This document shows, piece by piece, positions 46,245 through 56,581 of a stretch of 64,000 nt of DNA (the stretch's first letter is position 1; every line of letters begins with the position of its first letter). The notes under the pieces are model-generated. The model saw only the letters and a list, made by a program, of their open reading frames with translations, did not search any database and was not told the origin of the DNA. The DNA comes from Proteus vulgaris. Lineage in GTDB: Bacteria; Pseudomonadota; Gammaproteobacteria; Enterobacterales; Enterobacteriaceae. A program made the position numbers and the translations under genes. The DNA is taken from assembly GCF_023100685.1 (NCBI RefSeq), contig NZ_CP090064.1, positions 2,604,001-2,668,000 of the forward strand, written 5' to 3'.

Positions 46245-46275
46245 AGTGATATTCCTTATTCTGATGAAGGGTTAC

Positions 46276-47928
46276 TTAGAAAACTTGCATAATCGCATCA
46301 AACATACTGTTTGCAGTTTGAATAACTTTTGCATTTGCCATGTAGTATTCTTGAATGCGATACATCTCACCGTACTCTTCGTCCAAGTTCACACCAGAAA
46401 CAGACTGTTGTTGTTCTATAATACTTTTAGTGATAGAAACCTGAGCATCGAAGTCAACTTGTGCCGTATTCACTTTGTTACCAACCATACTGATCAGTGA
46501 ACCATAGCCACCAGCAATTGTTGTTTTGCCATCAATAACTTTTTCATCAGGTAACTCAAACAGTTTTTTCATGTTTTCGTTATCACTTGGTGCAGTTTCA
46601 CCATCTGCATTTAACGAACCTGCAGCAGCAATTTTACTTGGATCAGTTACCGCAACTTTCATATCTGCAATCACATTACCTACAGATTGAACAATAATAG
46701 AATCGTCTTTTTGTGCTGTACCATTGATTTTGATACTCATGCCTTCGAATTCTAATTCGCCCGTTGCGCTTACTTTAGCATCAACTTTACGACCGCCCGG
46801 CTCTACCGTAACATCCCACTTACTACCGTCATATTTAACAGTATAATCAGCCGCTTTCACTGCTTTGGTATCGGTATATTCCACATTAAAGGAGGCATCA
46901 CCTTTGTTCTTACCATTAGGCATAACATGAGCGCCACCAAGGTCGAAGAATTTCTCACCTTTTTTACCTTCTAAATCAAAACCTTGTTCGTGTTGTTTAT
47001 TAAATTGATCACCCAACACTAATGCTAATTGATTTAATTGGTTACGGCTTGGATCTAACACTTCTTCACGGCTACGATAAGCACCGCCAAGTTCGCCACC
47101 TTTAATACGTTTTGCATCCACTTCACGAACTTCATCAATGCCATTGCTATAACCAATAACAAGGCGTTCGCTATTTTTACTTGATGGGATAGCAGATACT
47201 TCATAAGAGCGAGTACCAGATACTAATGGCAAACCATTAGCAAATGTGACGTTAACAAAACCACCATCCTGTTGAGTTACTTGAACATCAACCAGTGTAT
47301 TTAGCTCTTGAATTAAACGATCACGTTGGTCTAATAAGTCGTTAGGATCAGCGCCATTGAAGCCTTTAGAACGACTAATTTCGTTATTTAGTTTTGCGAT
47401 CTGTTTTGTATATTCATTGATATTTTTAGAGGTGTTTGTCACCTGACTATTAATATCTTTTTCTAGATCACGCAATGATTGGTCTGCTTTAGCAAACATA
47501 TTCACCATTGCTTCCGCTTTACCAATTACCGTTGTACGCGCAGGGTTGTCTTCTGCGTTATTGGTTACGTTTGGTAAGCTGGTAAAAAATTCGTCAATCG
47601 CACTTGAAACATCATTCCCTTTATCTGCTAACAAATCATTAATTTGTGAGATATTTTGGGTATAACTATTAAGTGCGCTTTGTTTTGACATTGCACGGTT
47701 CATTTGACCGGCAAGGAATTCGTTATACTCACGATGAATACGGCTAACATTAACACCATTACCGATATAACCATTACCGGTCATTGTGCCGCTGTTTTCA
47801 TTAAAAACAGTCATTTGACGGTTGTACCATTTTACATTTTGGTTAGCGATGTTATTACTCACAGTGCTCATCGCAGCTTGTGCCGCATTAAGTCCGCTCA
47901 TCGCTGTATTAATTAAACTGTTGGACAT
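46276..47928 (-). CDS. flgK: hook-filament junction protein FlgK
   Basis: A 550-residue exported junction protein (HAP1). Conserved ends are SNSLINTAMSGLNAAQAAMSTVSNNIAN at the start and GVNLDEEYGEMYRIQEYYMANAKVIQTANSMFDAIMQVF at the end. AAGGATAG lies before the ATG. It is driven by the sigma-28 promoter at 48009-48035 and cotranscribed with flgL. Confidence 0.95.
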   Translation of the reverse strand: MSNSLINTAMSGLNAAQAAMSTVSNNIANQNVKWYNRQMTVFNENSGTMTGNGYIGNGVNVSRIHREYNEFLAGQMNRAMSKQSALNSYTQNISQINDLLADKGNDVSSAIDEFFTSLPNVTNNAEDNPARTTVIGKAEAMVNMFAKADQSLRDLEKDINSQVTNTSKNINEYTKQIAKLNNEISRSKGFNGADPNDLLDQRDRLIQELNTLVDVQVTQQDGGFVNVTFANGLPLVSGTRSYEVSAIPSSKNSERLVIGYSNGIDEVREVDAKRIKGGELGGAYRSREEVLDPSRNQLNQLALVLGDQFNKQHEQGFDLEGKKGEKFFDLGGAHVMPNGKNKGDASFNVEYTDTKAVKAADYTVKYDGSKWDVTVEPGGRKVDAKVSATGELEFEGMSIKINGTAQKDDSIIVQSVGNVIADMKVAVTDPSKIAAAGSLNADGETAPSDNENMKKLFELPDEKVIDGKTTIAGGYGSLISMVGNKVNTAQVDFDAQVSITKSIIEQQQSVSGVNLDEEYGEMYRIQEYYMANAKVIQTANSMFDAIMQVF

Positions 47929-48008
47929 TTGTCTATCCTTTTACGTTTAGTCATCACCCGTATGCACGGAGCATAGCTGGCAAGTTGGAATGAATGCTCT
48001 GGTCTTTA

Positions 48009-48035
48009 TTATCGGTACTTCCCCTCTAAACTTGA
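48009..48035 (-). promoter_or_regulatory. sigma-28 promoter of flgKL
   Basis: On the minus strand TCAAGTTT-N11-ACCGATAA: two mismatches in the -35 and one in the -10 box. An 8-bp perfect inverted repeat (TTCCCCTC with a 7-nt loop, 48019-48041) right after flgJ overlaps its -35 box. Confidence 0.82.
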
Positions 48036-48045
48036 GGGGAAAGCA

Positions 48046-49032
48046 TTAAAATAGATCGCTTAAATCGTGAGTATAAGTTTTAACAACTTGCTCACCGCTT
48101 CCTTTTAATTGACCAATGATTGAAACCAGTTTTTTCGCATAACCTGGATCGGTGGCATAACCCGCTTCTTGGATGCGATAAGCGGCTTGTTCTGGGGTTT
48201 GAGCTTGAGGCACTTTTGCGTAACGAGGGCTTTCAGTAATCAATCGGAGATAATCTTGAATGGCTTCAACATAAGAGCCATAAACGCGGAAATTATCACG
48301 CATTTTAATTGACTTACCGTCAATCACTTCGGTTGTCATAATGTTTGTAACAGGCCCTTTCCAACTATTTCCTGCTTTAATACCAAATAGATTATAACTT
48401 GGCTTACCTTCACCCGTTAGAATTTCACGTTTACCCCAACCTGATTCAAGCGCCGCTTGAGCAACAACTAAAAGATGGTGTACACCGGTGCCTTCTGTCG
48501 CTTGTTTAGCAGGCCCTAACAGTTTAGATGCAAAAGAAGCACTGCTTTCAGATAACCCTTTAAGCTTGCCAATCGTACTTTCAATTGCATTTTGGTAAGG
48601 CTGCATTGCACGATACATTTGTCCCAAGGCTTGCGTTGGCATGGATTGAAAAATATCACTGCCATCTAATGGCATTGGCGTTTTTCCCGCCATTTCGCTC
48701 GGGTCCATCGTAACTTTTGCAGAAAGCTGTTTTTCTATCATGTCAGCAAAGCCCAAGCCTTTTTGTGATAAGTCTTGAGCGATTTGTTGATCATAAAGTG
48801 AGGTGTACATTTTGGTACTTTCTGAATTAAACATGCTTTCTTGAGGTATTGCATCGCGCATGCTCTTTAACATCATTTGAACAAAAACACCTTCAAGTTG
48901 CTGCGCCACTTGGCGCAGTCCTTGTTGATCAGCATTTTGCCCGACCTGATATTTAAGTTTATTCAATGCATTACTGTCATATGCCGGCGCTGACATCGTC
49001 GGCATTGAAGAAAGCAGAGATAAATCTTTCAT
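48046..49032 (-). CDS. flgJ: flagellar rod-capping peptidoglycan hydrolase FlgJ
   Basis: A 328-residue bifunctional protein exported to the periplasm. The N-terminal part (about 1-150) is the rod cap (QLEGVFVQMMLKSMRDAIPQES). The C-terminal part (about 165-320) is a glucosaminidase that opens the cell wall: LVVAQAALESGWGKREI with the catalytic Glu, NLFGIKAGNSWKG and YATDPGYAKKLVSII. The ATG at 49032 has GGAG upstream and overlaps the flgI stop (ATGA-type); ten open codons before it are ignored. Confidence 0.95.
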   Translation of the reverse strand: MKDLSLLSSMPTMSAPAYDSNALNKLKYQVGQNADQQGLRQVAQQLEGVFVQMMLKSMRDAIPQESMFNSESTKMYTSLYDQQIAQDLSQKGLGFADMIEKQLSAKVTMDPSEMAGKTPMPLDGSDIFQSMPTQALGQMYRAMQPYQNAIESTIGKLKGLSESSASFASKLLGPAKQATEGTGVHHLLVVAQAALESGWGKREILTGEGKPSYNLFGIKAGNSWKGPVTNIMTTEVIDGKSIKMRDNFRVYGSYVEAIQDYLRLITESPRYAKVPQAQTPEQAAYRIQEAGYATDPGYAKKLVSIIGQLKGSGEQVVKTYTHDLSDLF

Positions 49033-50138
49033 CAGATAATCTCCAATCTCGCACGTAAGCAACCCGCGCTTTCCATTGCCTGCAATATCGACATTAAATC
49101 AGTCGGTGTTGCACCTAATGCATTTAATGTACGGATCACTTCGTTTAGGCTTGCGCTTGCATTCACTTGCTGTAATGAGCCACCTTGTTCACTCATATTC
49201 ACACTCGTATTACGTGTTACAACAGTGCTACCACCCGCAAATGGAGTATTAGGCTGACTTACATTCACTTGACTATCAACCGTGACAGAAAGGTTGCCTT
49301 GTGCAATCGCACAGCTTCCTAATGTCACATCACGATTCATAACAACAGAACCCGTTCTTGCATTAATGATCACTTTTGCATCGGCAATAACTCGTTTAAT
49401 TTCGAGATTTTGAACTTCAGCCAAGAAACGGACTTGTTCACTTTTACCAATAGGAACACGTAGTTGAACTGTACGAGCATCTAAAGGAATAGCGGTACCC
49501 ACACCTCTTAATTTATTAACGGTATCAGAGATATGTTGTGCCAACGTGAAGTTTTCTTCATTCAGTTGCAAGTTCAACAAACCAGTTTGACCAAATTGTG
49601 ATGGTAGTTCGCGCTCAATAATCGCTCCGCTACTAATACGTCCACCCGCTAATTGGTTAACTTTAACGCTATTACCGCCTGCGGATGCACCAGCTCCCCC
49701 AACCACAATATTACCTTGAGCCAAAGCATAAACCTGATTATCAACACCTTTGAGTGGCGTCATCAGCAACGTACCACCACGTAAGCTTTTTGCATTACCT
49801 AATGATGAAACAACGACGTCGATTGATTGCCCAGTACGACCAAAAGGCGGTAATTTTGCTGTTACCATCACCGCAGCAACGTTTTTCAATTGCATATTGG
49901 TGCCGGGTGGTACGGTGATCCCCAATTGTGAGAGCATGTTATTCAGACTTTGTGTGGTAAACGGGGTTTGCATTGTTTGGTCACCCGTTCCATCTAATCC
50001 CACCACTAAACCATAACCAATCAGCGCATTTTCTCTTACCCCTTCAACAGAGGTGAGATCTCTGATCCGTTCGGCATGGGCGGAAAAACCGACACATGTC
50101 ATCACGATAAAGAAAAGGCTCATCGCTATTTTTTTCAT
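49032..50138 (-). CDS. flgI: flagellar P-ring protein FlgI
   Basis: A 368-residue periplasmic protein forming the P-ring in the cell wall. It has a signal peptide ([21 protein letters not shown], cleavage after AHA) followed by [31 protein letters not shown], a family signature. The frame is open 18 codons upstream, but AGGG lies before the ATG at 50138 and the signal peptide then has normal length. It is 14 bp after flgH and overlaps flgJ. Confidence 0.95.
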   Translation of the reverse strand: MKKIAMSLFFIVMTCVGFSAHAERIRDLTSVEGVRENALIGYGLVVGLDGTGDQTMQTPFTTQSLNNMLSQLGITVPPGTNMQLKNVAAVMVTAKLPPFGRTGQSIDVVVSSLGNAKSLRGGTLLMTPLKGVDNQVYALAQGNIVVGGAGASAGGNSVKVNQLAGGRISSGAIIERELPSQFGQTGLLNLQLNEENFTLAQHISDTVNKLRGVGTAIPLDARTVQLRVPIGKSEQVRFLAEVQNLEIKRVIADAKVIINARTGSVVMNRDVTLGSCAIAQGNLSVTVDSQVNVSQPNTPFAGGSTVVTRNTSVNMSEQGGSLQQVNASASLNEVIRTLNALGATPTDLMSILQAMESAGCLRARLEII

Positions 50139-50152
50139 CTGGACCCTACTCA

Positions 50153-50896
50153 TTAAAAAGGTGATACATTTAAGAAGAAGCGTTGTAGCCATCCCATAGA
50201 TTGTGCTTCATTGATATAACCGTCTCCGATATATTCAATTCGAGCATCAGCAACTTGGGTTGAATTTACGGTATTGGCACCACTGATAGTTCTTGGATTC
50301 ACAACACCTGAAAAACGAATAAATTCAGTACCTTGATTGATAGCAATTTGCTTTTCACCAATAACGTGCAGGTTTCCATTGGCGAGAAGTTGATCGACGG
50401 TCACAGTAATGGTGCCTTTAAAGGTATTGTTCGCATTTGCGCCACCTTTACCGCCAAAGTCACTATTTCCTTCCATACTCATATCGGTACGTTTATTACC
50501 AAATACCCCTTCCAAAAATCCTGGCGTAATCGCAGCAAGGAATCCTGCTTTACCATTACGGCTGGCATTCGCAGATGAGTTTTTGCTTGCACTCACATTC
50601 TCTTGCAATGTAATAGTCAACGTGTCACCGATATTTCGAGGGCGTCTATCTTCAAATAGTGGTTGATAGCCAAAATAAACAGGCTGAGCTGACTGAAAAA
50701 TAGAGCCATTAGGTGCAGGTGCTGTTGGTGCCGTTGGAACCGCCGTTGTGTTGCCTTCTACTAACGGTTTTTTGGGTATATATGCGCATCCCGACAGTGT
50801 CAGTACCAACAGGGCGGTACCTAAACGTTGATGACGACGCCATCTGACACTAAGCTTTCTTGCCCCAGAATTGTCAGTAATGACCTTTGTATCCAT
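50153..50896 (-). CDS. flgH: flagellar L-ring lipoprotein FlgH
   Basis: A 247-residue outer-membrane lipoprotein forming the L-ring. The lipobox is in [15 protein letters not shown], unusually far in (Cys at about residue 36), because the start region has an extra basic stretch ([12 protein letters not shown]). The mature protein follows E. coli FlgH closely: [33 protein letters not shown] and [20 protein letters not shown] chose the ATG at 50896; the true start could be a few codons inside. Confidence 0.92.
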   Translation of the reverse strand: MDTKVITDNSGARKLSVRWRRHQRLGTALLVLTLSGCAYIPKKPLVEGNTTAVPTAPTAPAPNGSIFQSAQPVYFGYQPLFEDRRPRNIGDTLTITLQENVSASKNSSANASRNGKAGFLAAITPGFLEGVFGNKRTDMSMEGNSDFGGKGGANANNTFKGTITVTVDQLLANGNLHVIGEKQIAINQGTEFIRFSGVVNPRTISGANTVNSTQVADARIEYIGDGYINEAQSMGWLQRFFLNVSPF

Positions 50897-50959
50897 CTTC
50901 GATACTCTTTTAGTAATACGCCTGACAGGAAATCCTGTCAGGCTAATGAACAAACGAAA

Positions 50960-51742
50960 TTAGAGTTGCGTTAGTTTCTGTAACATCTGATCAGATGTTG
51001 AAATCGCTTTACTGTTAATTTCATAAGCACGTTGAGTCTGGATCATATTGACCAACTCTTCAGCTACGTTAACGTTAGAGGTTTCAACATATCCCTGATA
51101 CAACAAGCCTGCGCCATTGATACCGGGGGCATTTTCAGTTGGTGCGCCAGAACTTGCGGTCTCTAAATACAAGTTTTCACCCACACTTTCTAATCCGCTG
51201 TCATTAATAAAGGTAGTTAGTGTCAATTGACCCACTTGTTGTGGAGCTGGATCACCTTCCATTTCAACACTGACTGTACCATCACGACCAATCATCACTT
51301 TCTTCGCAGTATCAGGCAAAATAATGGCTGGTACGACTTGGAAACCACTGGTGGTGACTAATTGACCATTTTGGTCCATTTGGAATGCGCCATCACGGGT
51401 ATAAGCGTCTGTGCCATCAGGTAACTGAACATGGAAAAAACCCTGTCCTTTAATCGCCACATCACGTGTTCCGTTTGTTGGCGCTAAGTTACCTTGGCTA
51501 TGTAAACGTTCGGTCGCAACCGGACGAACACCCGTACCAATTTGTAAACCTGAAGGTGCATTCGTCTGTTCTGATGTCATTGCACCCGGCTGACGAATTG
51601 TTTGATACAGTAAATCTTCGAAAACCGCACGTTGACGTTTAAAGCCATTGGTGCTGACGTTCGCGAGGTTGTTGGAAATCACATCCATGTTTGTCTGTTG
51701 TGCATCCAACCCAGTTTTAGCAATCCATAAAGAACGGATCAT
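50960..51742 (-). CDS. flgG: flagellar distal rod protein FlgG
   Basis: A 260-residue rod protein exported through the flagellar channel. It begins [36 protein letters not shown] and ends [37 protein letters not shown], both typical. The length equals E. coli FlgG. AAGGGG precedes the ATG; 19 bp separate it from flgF. Confidence 0.96.
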   Translation of the reverse strand: MIRSLWIAKTGLDAQQTNMDVISNNLANVSTNGFKRQRAVFEDLLYQTIRQPGAMTSEQTNAPSGLQIGTGVRPVATERLHSQGNLAPTNGTRDVAIKGQGFFHVQLPDGTDAYTRDGAFQMDQNGQLVTTSGFQVVPAIILPDTAKKVMIGRDGTVSVEMEGDPAPQQVGQLTLTTFINDSGLESVGENLYLETASSGAPTENAPGINGAGLLYQGYVETSNVNVAEELVNMIQTQRAYEINSKAISTSDQMLQKLTQL

Positions 51743-51761
51743 GGTTTTCCCCTTACACTAT

Positions 51762-52517
51762 TTAACTCAGTGATAGCAATTGGTTAGCTCGTTGCGCATT
51801 ATCGTCAGCGCTATGAATAACCTTCATTTGCATTTCGAAACGTCGTGCGTTTGCTATCATATCGACCATGGCTTCTGCTGGATTAACATTACTGCCTTCT
51901 AACACACCAGCTAACACCTTCACGCTATCATCCGCAGGTAATTCCTCACCAGCACGCGCAGAGCCTTTCGGTGATAAATGGAATAATCCATCATCACCAC
52001 GCACCAAGTCGTTTTGCTCTGGTTTTACCATTTTTAAACGACCAATCTGACCCAACATTTTTGGTGGATCAGTGGGAACATGCGCAGTCACAATACCGTT
52101 ATTGGCAATACTGACATTTGCCTGAGGAGGTACTTCAATCGCACCGTTATCCCCCATTAACAAACGTCCTTGTACCATCAACATGCCATCTGCATTACGT
52201 TGGATGTTTCCGTTTCGGGTATAAGCTTCAGTGCCGTCATCAAGCTGAACAGCCAAATAGCCGTTATCACTTAATGCAACGTCCATTGATCTGCCGGTAT
52301 AGTTCATCGTTCCTTGACTCTGATCGCTACCTGGCGTTGAGGCTACCGTTAATGTACGAGTTGGTAAGGTATCGCCATTGACAGGTACGGCTCGCATTGC
52401 ACTAAGCTGCGCTTTGAATCCAGGCGTTGATGCGTTTGCTAAGTTGTTCGCCACGACAGCTTGATTTTCCATCGAGTGTCTGGCGCCGCCCATCGCGGTA
52501 TAAATCACATGATCCAT
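51762..52517 (-). CDS. flgF: flagellar proximal rod protein FlgF
   Basis: A 251-residue rod protein. It has DHVIYTAMGGARHSMENQAVVANNLANASTPGFKAQ at the start, including the ANNLAN motif of rod and hook proteins, and NPAEAMVDMIANARRFEMQMKVIHSADDN at the end. The length equals E. coli FlgF. It is 21 bp after flgE. Confidence 0.95.
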   Translation of the reverse strand: MDHVIYTAMGGARHSMENQAVVANNLANASTPGFKAQLSAMRAVPVNGDTLPTRTLTVASTPGSDQSQGTMNYTGRSMDVALSDNGYLAVQLDDGTEAYTRNGNIQRNADGMLMVQGRLLMGDNGAIEVPPQANVSIANNGIVTAHVPTDPPKMLGQIGRLKMVKPEQNDLVRGDDGLFHLSPKGSARAGEELPADDSVKVLAGVLEGSNVNPAEAMVDMIANARRFEMQMKVIHSADDNAQRANQLLSLS

Positions 52518-52538
52518 AACAGATTATTTCCGGCGTTA

Positions 52539-53891
52539 TTAGCGCAAGCTAACCAGAGTCTGCAGGATCTGATCCTGAGTCTTGATGGTTTGTGCGTTTG
52601 ATTGATAGTTACGTTGAGCAACGATCATGTTGACTAACTCTTGGCTCATATCAACGTTAGATGCTTCTAATGCGTTGTTAGTTAATTTGCCGAACACACC
52701 AGAGCCTGCAACACCGACAATTGGTGAACCTGAACCATTAGTTTCAGACCACATATTGTCACCTTGTGAGCTCAAACCACCTGCGTTTGCAAAGTTAGCT
52801 AATGCGATTTGACCAACAACTTGGCTTTGTTGGTTTGAGTAGGTCGCCATGATTGAGCCATCTTGCTCAATACGGAAGTTGGTGAATTCACCCGCTTGAT
52901 AACCGTTTTGCGCTAATTTAGATACGCTTGATTCAGAAACTTTCTGTTGGGTACTGCCAGTGAAACTCAATTCAATAGTTCCTGCCGCAGATCCTTTATA
53001 AGATTCTAAAACCAATTTATTTTGGGTTGTATTACCATCAGCATCAAGTAATGGTACTTTCGATGCTGGATCGGTAACTGGATTACCTTTAGCATCTAAA
53101 ACTGGCTTGCCAGTACCATCATCTAATGGTTTAAATTTTGTGGTATCTAATACAACAGATGGAGTGAAATCCTTAAGCACACCAGAATCAGTATAAGCAA
53201 TTGTGCCTAGATCGATTGGTTTTGCATGAGTTGTGCTATCTTGAGCATGTACCTGCCACTTATTATCATCTGTCTTCACGAAGAATAAGTTAACATTATG
53301 CTCATTACCTAAACTATCGTAAGTGGTAACGTTTGTACTGAAACTATAAGAATCATTATCTGTAGGATCAAAAGGATGCATCAATGTATCGATCTTTTCC
53401 TCACCTGAATTCAGGTTAACCGCCATATCCACTTTTTCGGTTGCACTTGCATTCATCATATCGGTAGGAATAACGATAGGTGCGGGTGTCGCCCCTTTTT
53501 GAACCACGTTTTTACCATCAACGCTTTGTACTGGGTAACCTGTTACGCGCATACCTTGCATATTAGTCAGGAAACCATTTTTATCTTTACCAAATTCACC
53601 GTTACGTGAGTAGAAAACACCACCGTTTTGATCTTCAATACGGAAAAAACCACCGCCAGAAATCGCTACGTCTGTTGGACGGTTAGTGGTAGTGATACTA
53701 CCGTCTTTAAAGTTTTGGCTAATACCTGCAACTTTAACACCCAGACCTGCACCAGAACCTGCAAAAACGTCTGCAAAAGAAACGTTTGCACCTTTAAAAC
53801 CGTAGGTTGCGGAGTTAGAAATATTGTTACCGATAGTATCTAAGTTAGCGGCTGCTGCGTTTAAACCACTTACTGCTTGTGAAAAGGACAT
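52539..53891 (-). CDS. flgE: flagellar hook protein FlgE
   Basis: A 450-residue hook subunit, longer than the 402-residue E. coli protein because of a larger middle domain (about 200-310, rich in Asp, Lys and Thr). The conserved ends are SFSQAVSGLNAAAANLDTIGNNISNSATYGFKG and NALEASNVDMSQELVNMIVAQRNYQSNAQTIKTQDQ. GGAGGG lies before the ATG. It sits in the flgBCDEFGHIJ operon, 27 bp after flgD. Confidence 0.95.
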   Translation of the reverse strand: MSFSQAVSGLNAAAANLDTIGNNISNSATYGFKGANVSFADVFAGSGAGLGVKVAGISQNFKDGSITTTNRPTDVAISGGGFFRIEDQNGGVFYSRNGEFGKDKNGFLTNMQGMRVTGYPVQSVDGKNVVQKGATPAPIVIPTDMMNASATEKVDMAVNLNSGEEKIDTLMHPFDPTDNDSYSFSTNVTTYDSLGNEHNVNLFFVKTDDNKWQVHAQDSTTHAKPIDLGTIAYTDSGVLKDFTPSVVLDTTKFKPLDDGTGKPVLDAKGNPVTDPASKVPLLDADGNTTQNKLVLESYKGSAAGTIELSFTGSTQQKVSESSVSKLAQNGYQAGEFTNFRIEQDGSIMATYSNQQSQVVGQIALANFANAGGLSSQGDNMWSETNGSGSPIVGVAGSGVFGKLTNNALEASNVDMSQELVNMIVAQRNYQSNAQTIKTQDQILQTLVSLR

Positions 53892-53918
53892 GCGCCCTCC
53901 AAGTTGAATATGTGTTAG

Positions 53919-54749
53919 TTAAAGAACCTGACGAATTTCATCCAATGAAACGGTATTACCTAAGCCAACATCAAGGCGGGCACCACCATCCACCATGGAC
54001 ACACTATTCACCAGCGCATAATTCAGTGTCTTAACAGGGACCTGAGCATCATTAAGCGTGGCGTTAACGGTAAATTTATAACTTCCCGGTGGAACAGGAT
54101 TATCATCTTCATCCGTACAATCCCAAGAGAAGTTATAAACATCCGGTAGCATCTTTTTGTCCATATTGATCGTACGAACGGTCACACCACTCGCATTGGT
54201 GATGTTTATCGTAAGAGAATCAGTTGGACTGAGTAATTCAAAACCAAAAGGTGTTGAAAAAAGGTGTTCGTCGCTAGGCGCAGTTGGGTCAGTACTTTCT
54301 GATTTATACGTTCCCATTTGCTGGCGCGTTTTCTCATTTTGAGTATCAGGTGTTGGAATTGTGTCATCCCCGTCACCAGGTTTTTCAGTCTCACCTTTAC
54401 CGTCGGTTGGCTGAAAGACAACAATTTTATTCCCAGAGACCATGACACCACGGCCAACTAAGGAAGATGCTCGCAACGCCTGACTTTGATCAATTTGCCC
54501 AACAATGTTATTTACTGTTTTATTCAGTGTTTCGATACCTTCAACGGTCGAAATTTGAGCCAACTGAGACGTTAACTCATTATTTTGCATTGGGTTTGTT
54601 GGGTCTTGATTTTTCATCTGAGTGATGAGAAGTGTCAGGAAATTCCCTTTAATATCATCACTACCACTTTTTTTCGTATGGTATGAAGAAGGTGCATCCC
54701 CGATAATGGTATTATCATAAGGTTCATTCATTGAGGAGGAAATACCCAC
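53919..54749 (-). CDS. flgD: flagellar hook cap and assembly protein FlgD
   Basis: A 276-residue scaffold for hook assembly. It has GNFLTLLITQMKNQDPTNPMQNNELTSQLAQIS (about 36-68), the signature of FlgD, and a C-terminal Ig-like part (FSWDCTDEDDNPVPPGSYKFTVNA). The start is GTG at 54749 with GGGAG eight bases upstream; the next ATG is six codons inside. A Gly/Pro/Thr linker near residue 125 makes it longer than E. coli FlgD (231). Confidence 0.93.
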   Translation of the reverse strand: MGISSSMNEPYDNTIIGDAPSSYHTKKSGSDDIKGNFLTLLITQMKNQDPTNPMQNNELTSQLAQISTVEGIETLNKTVNNIVGQIDQSQALRASSLVGRGVMVSGNKIVVFQPTDGKGETEKPGDGDDTIPTPDTQNEKTRQQMGTYKSESTDPTAPSDEHLFSTPFGFELLSPTDSLTINITNASGVTVRTINMDKKMLPDVYNFSWDCTDEDDNPVPPGSYKFTVNATLNDAQVPVKTLNYALVNSVSMVDGGARLDVGLGNTVSLDEIRQVL

Positions 54750-54761
54750 AATTTATTCTCC

Positions 54762-55166
54762 CTATTGACCTATCATCAGTGTTTTTTGCATCAGTGATTT
54801 TGCCGTGTTCATGACTTCAACGTTAGCTTGATAGCTACGAGAAGCGGAGATGGTATTAATCATTTCCCCTACGACATCAACATTCGGCATACGTACATAC
54901 CCTTTTTCATCGGCAAAAGGATGCCCTGGCTGATATTCCATACGAAATGGGGCTGGATCATCCACCACCTCAGTGACACGCACGCCACCAATTTCTTGGC
55001 CGGCTGGTGCATTTACTTGAAAAACAACCTGCTTTGCACGATAAGGGTCGCCATCTGGCCCCGCAACACTGTCAGCGTTTGCCATATTGCTGGCACTCAC
55101 GTTTAAACGTTGTGATTGCGCTGAAAGTGCTGAACTTGAAATATCGAAAATACTAAATAAAGACAT
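54762..55166 (-). CDS. flgC: flagellar proximal rod protein FlgC
   Basis: A 134-residue rod protein: [33 protein letters not shown] at the start and [36 protein letters not shown] at the end. The length equals E. coli FlgC. AAGGTAAAG precedes the ATG; 10 bp separate it from flgB. Confidence 0.96.
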   Translation of the reverse strand: MSLFSIFDISSSALSAQSQRLNVSASNMANADSVAGPDGDPYRAKQVVFQVNAPAGQEIGGVRVTEVVDDPAPFRMEYQPGHPFADEKGYVRMPNVDVVGEMINTISASRSYQANVEVMNTAKSLMQKTLMIGQ

Positions 55167-55176
55167 GCTCTTTACC

Positions 55177-55587
55177 TTACTGTTGCAATACAGCCATCAT
55201 GCTTTTAACTTGCGAATTAATAAATGTCACATCAGCCTGATACTTAAGGCTATTGTCAGCAAAATTACTACGTTCCATGTCCATATCCACGGTATTACCA
55301 TCCATCGCAGTTTGATGAGGCACGCGATAGAGTAAGTCTGCCTCTAAGCGGTAACCGGGTTTGATTGGAATATGGCGCTCTGATGTCATCGCTAATTGCA
55401 TGCCATGACTCCCCGTGCGTCCGTTTTCAATGGTTTTTTTCAATTCAGAAGCAAAATCAATATCACGAGCCTGAAAGCCTGGGGTATCTGCGTTAGCGAT
55501 ATTCGCAGCGAGAATTTCTTGGCGTTTATTGCGTATTGAGAGCGCTTCTTGTTGAAAATGAAACGTATTTTCTAATTTATCGAGCAT
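55177..55587 (-). CDS. flgB: flagellar proximal rod protein FlgB
   Basis: A 136-residue rod protein: [37 protein letters not shown] is the FlgB signature, and the C-terminal [25 protein letters not shown] completes it. First gene of flgBCDEFGHIJ, divergent from flgA. Transcription should depend on FlhDC; a candidate box lies at 55678-55711. Confidence 0.96.
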   Translation of the reverse strand: MLDKLENTFHFQQEALSIRNKRQEILAANIANADTPGFQARDIDFASELKKTIENGRTGSHGMQLAMTSERHIPIKPGYRLEADLLYRVPHQTAMDGNTVDMDMERSNFADNSLKYQADVTFINSQVKSMMAVLQQ

Positions 55588-55677
55588 CTTCTATCCTTGG
55601 TGGCTAAGCCACTTACCTCAGCTGATAAAACAATTTCAGTTGACAGAATAAACGCTCAAAAAAAAGATGATTGGAGG

Positions 55678-55711
55678 AATAGGCGTAAATTGGATTGCTA
55701 TTTATGCGTTT
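55678..55711. promoter_or_regulatory. candidate FlhDC-binding region, flgB/flgA
   Basis: TTGCTATTTATGCGTT on the right resembles the half-site CGCTATTTATGCCGTT of the enterobacterial FlhDC box, and AATAGGCGTAAAT on the left resembles the opposite half. The spacing between the halves is shorter than the usual 10-12 bp, so this is uncertain. Confidence 0.35.
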
Positions 55712-55796
55712 AAGGCGTGTAAAGACGATGTACACTGTGCTGGCTAAATAAGTACAAATGCACAATTAGCATCAACTCTGTAAGGTGATACAAACT

Positions 55797-56453
55797 ATGT
55801 TAGTTAAAACTCTTATCGGTCTGTTTTCTTTTTTCTTTATGGTGAATGTGAGTATTGCTAAATCACTCCCTGAAGAACTACAAGATTTCTTTGTCGCGCT
55901 TCATCAGCAAGGCGATAAAGTGACAGTGACAGTTTTAACACCTGAAGAGAAATGGCCTGTGTGTCAAACACAAGAGATCCAACGCCACGCTGGATCTCGC
56001 AATTGGGGACGTCTTTCGATTCCCATTCAATGTGATAAACAACGTCGTTTTATTCAAGTTGATGTTAGCGTTAATGGTGAATACTTAATCGCGAAAAAAG
56101 ATATTAATCGTGATGACATCATTGAAACATCGGCTGTCAGCATGACAACCGGCGAGTTAGAAAAACAACCTTATGATGTATTGCGTGATCCAGCATTAAT
56201 TAAAAATGCGATCGCAATGCGACAAATATCCGCAGGAAAACCCTTAACATCAACCATGGTTCGTCGCCCTTGGGCAATACTGGCGGGTCAAACAGTAACA
56301 GTTTTTGCACAAGGCCCTCACTTTCAGATCCGTTATGAAGGTAAAGCAGTAAACAACGCCGTGGCCAATGAAACGATCCGAGTAAGAGTAAAATCAGGCC
56401 AAATTGTCACTGGTGAAGCACTTGAAAATGGCTCTGTTCGCATTCCTCTTTAA
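55797..56453 (+). CDS. flgA: P-ring assembly chaperone FlgA
   Basis: A 218-residue periplasmic protein needed for P-ring formation. It has a signal peptide (LVKTLIGLFSFFFMVNVSIAK) and a C-terminal SAF domain: GEYLIAKKDINRDDIIETSAVSMTTGE and AGKPLTSTMVRRPWAILAGQTVTVFAQGP. The ATG at 55797 has AAGGTGA nine bases upstream; a GTG four codons earlier overlaps that site and is rejected. In E. coli flgA leads flgAMN; here 628 bp with a repeat element separate it from flgM. Confidence 0.94.
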   Translation: MLVKTLIGLFSFFFMVNVSIAKSLPEELQDFFVALHQQGDKVTVTVLTPEEKWPVCQTQEIQRHAGSRNWGRLSIPIQCDKQRRFIQVDVSVNGEYLIAKKDINRDDIIETSAVSMTTGELEKQPYDVLRDPALIKNAIAMRQISAGKPLTSTMVRRPWAILAGQTVTVFAQGPHFQIRYEGKAVNNAVANETIRVRVKSGQIVTGEALENGSVRIPL

Positions 56454-56581
56454 TAAATTAAAAAGCTGATAAGCAGAATAAGCCTATATTGAATTGCTTG
56501 TTACCGGTTTCAGTTACGGCAATCCAAGGTAAACTCTCTTGCGCTACAATTTGAACAAATACTGTATTTGTATACATTTTT

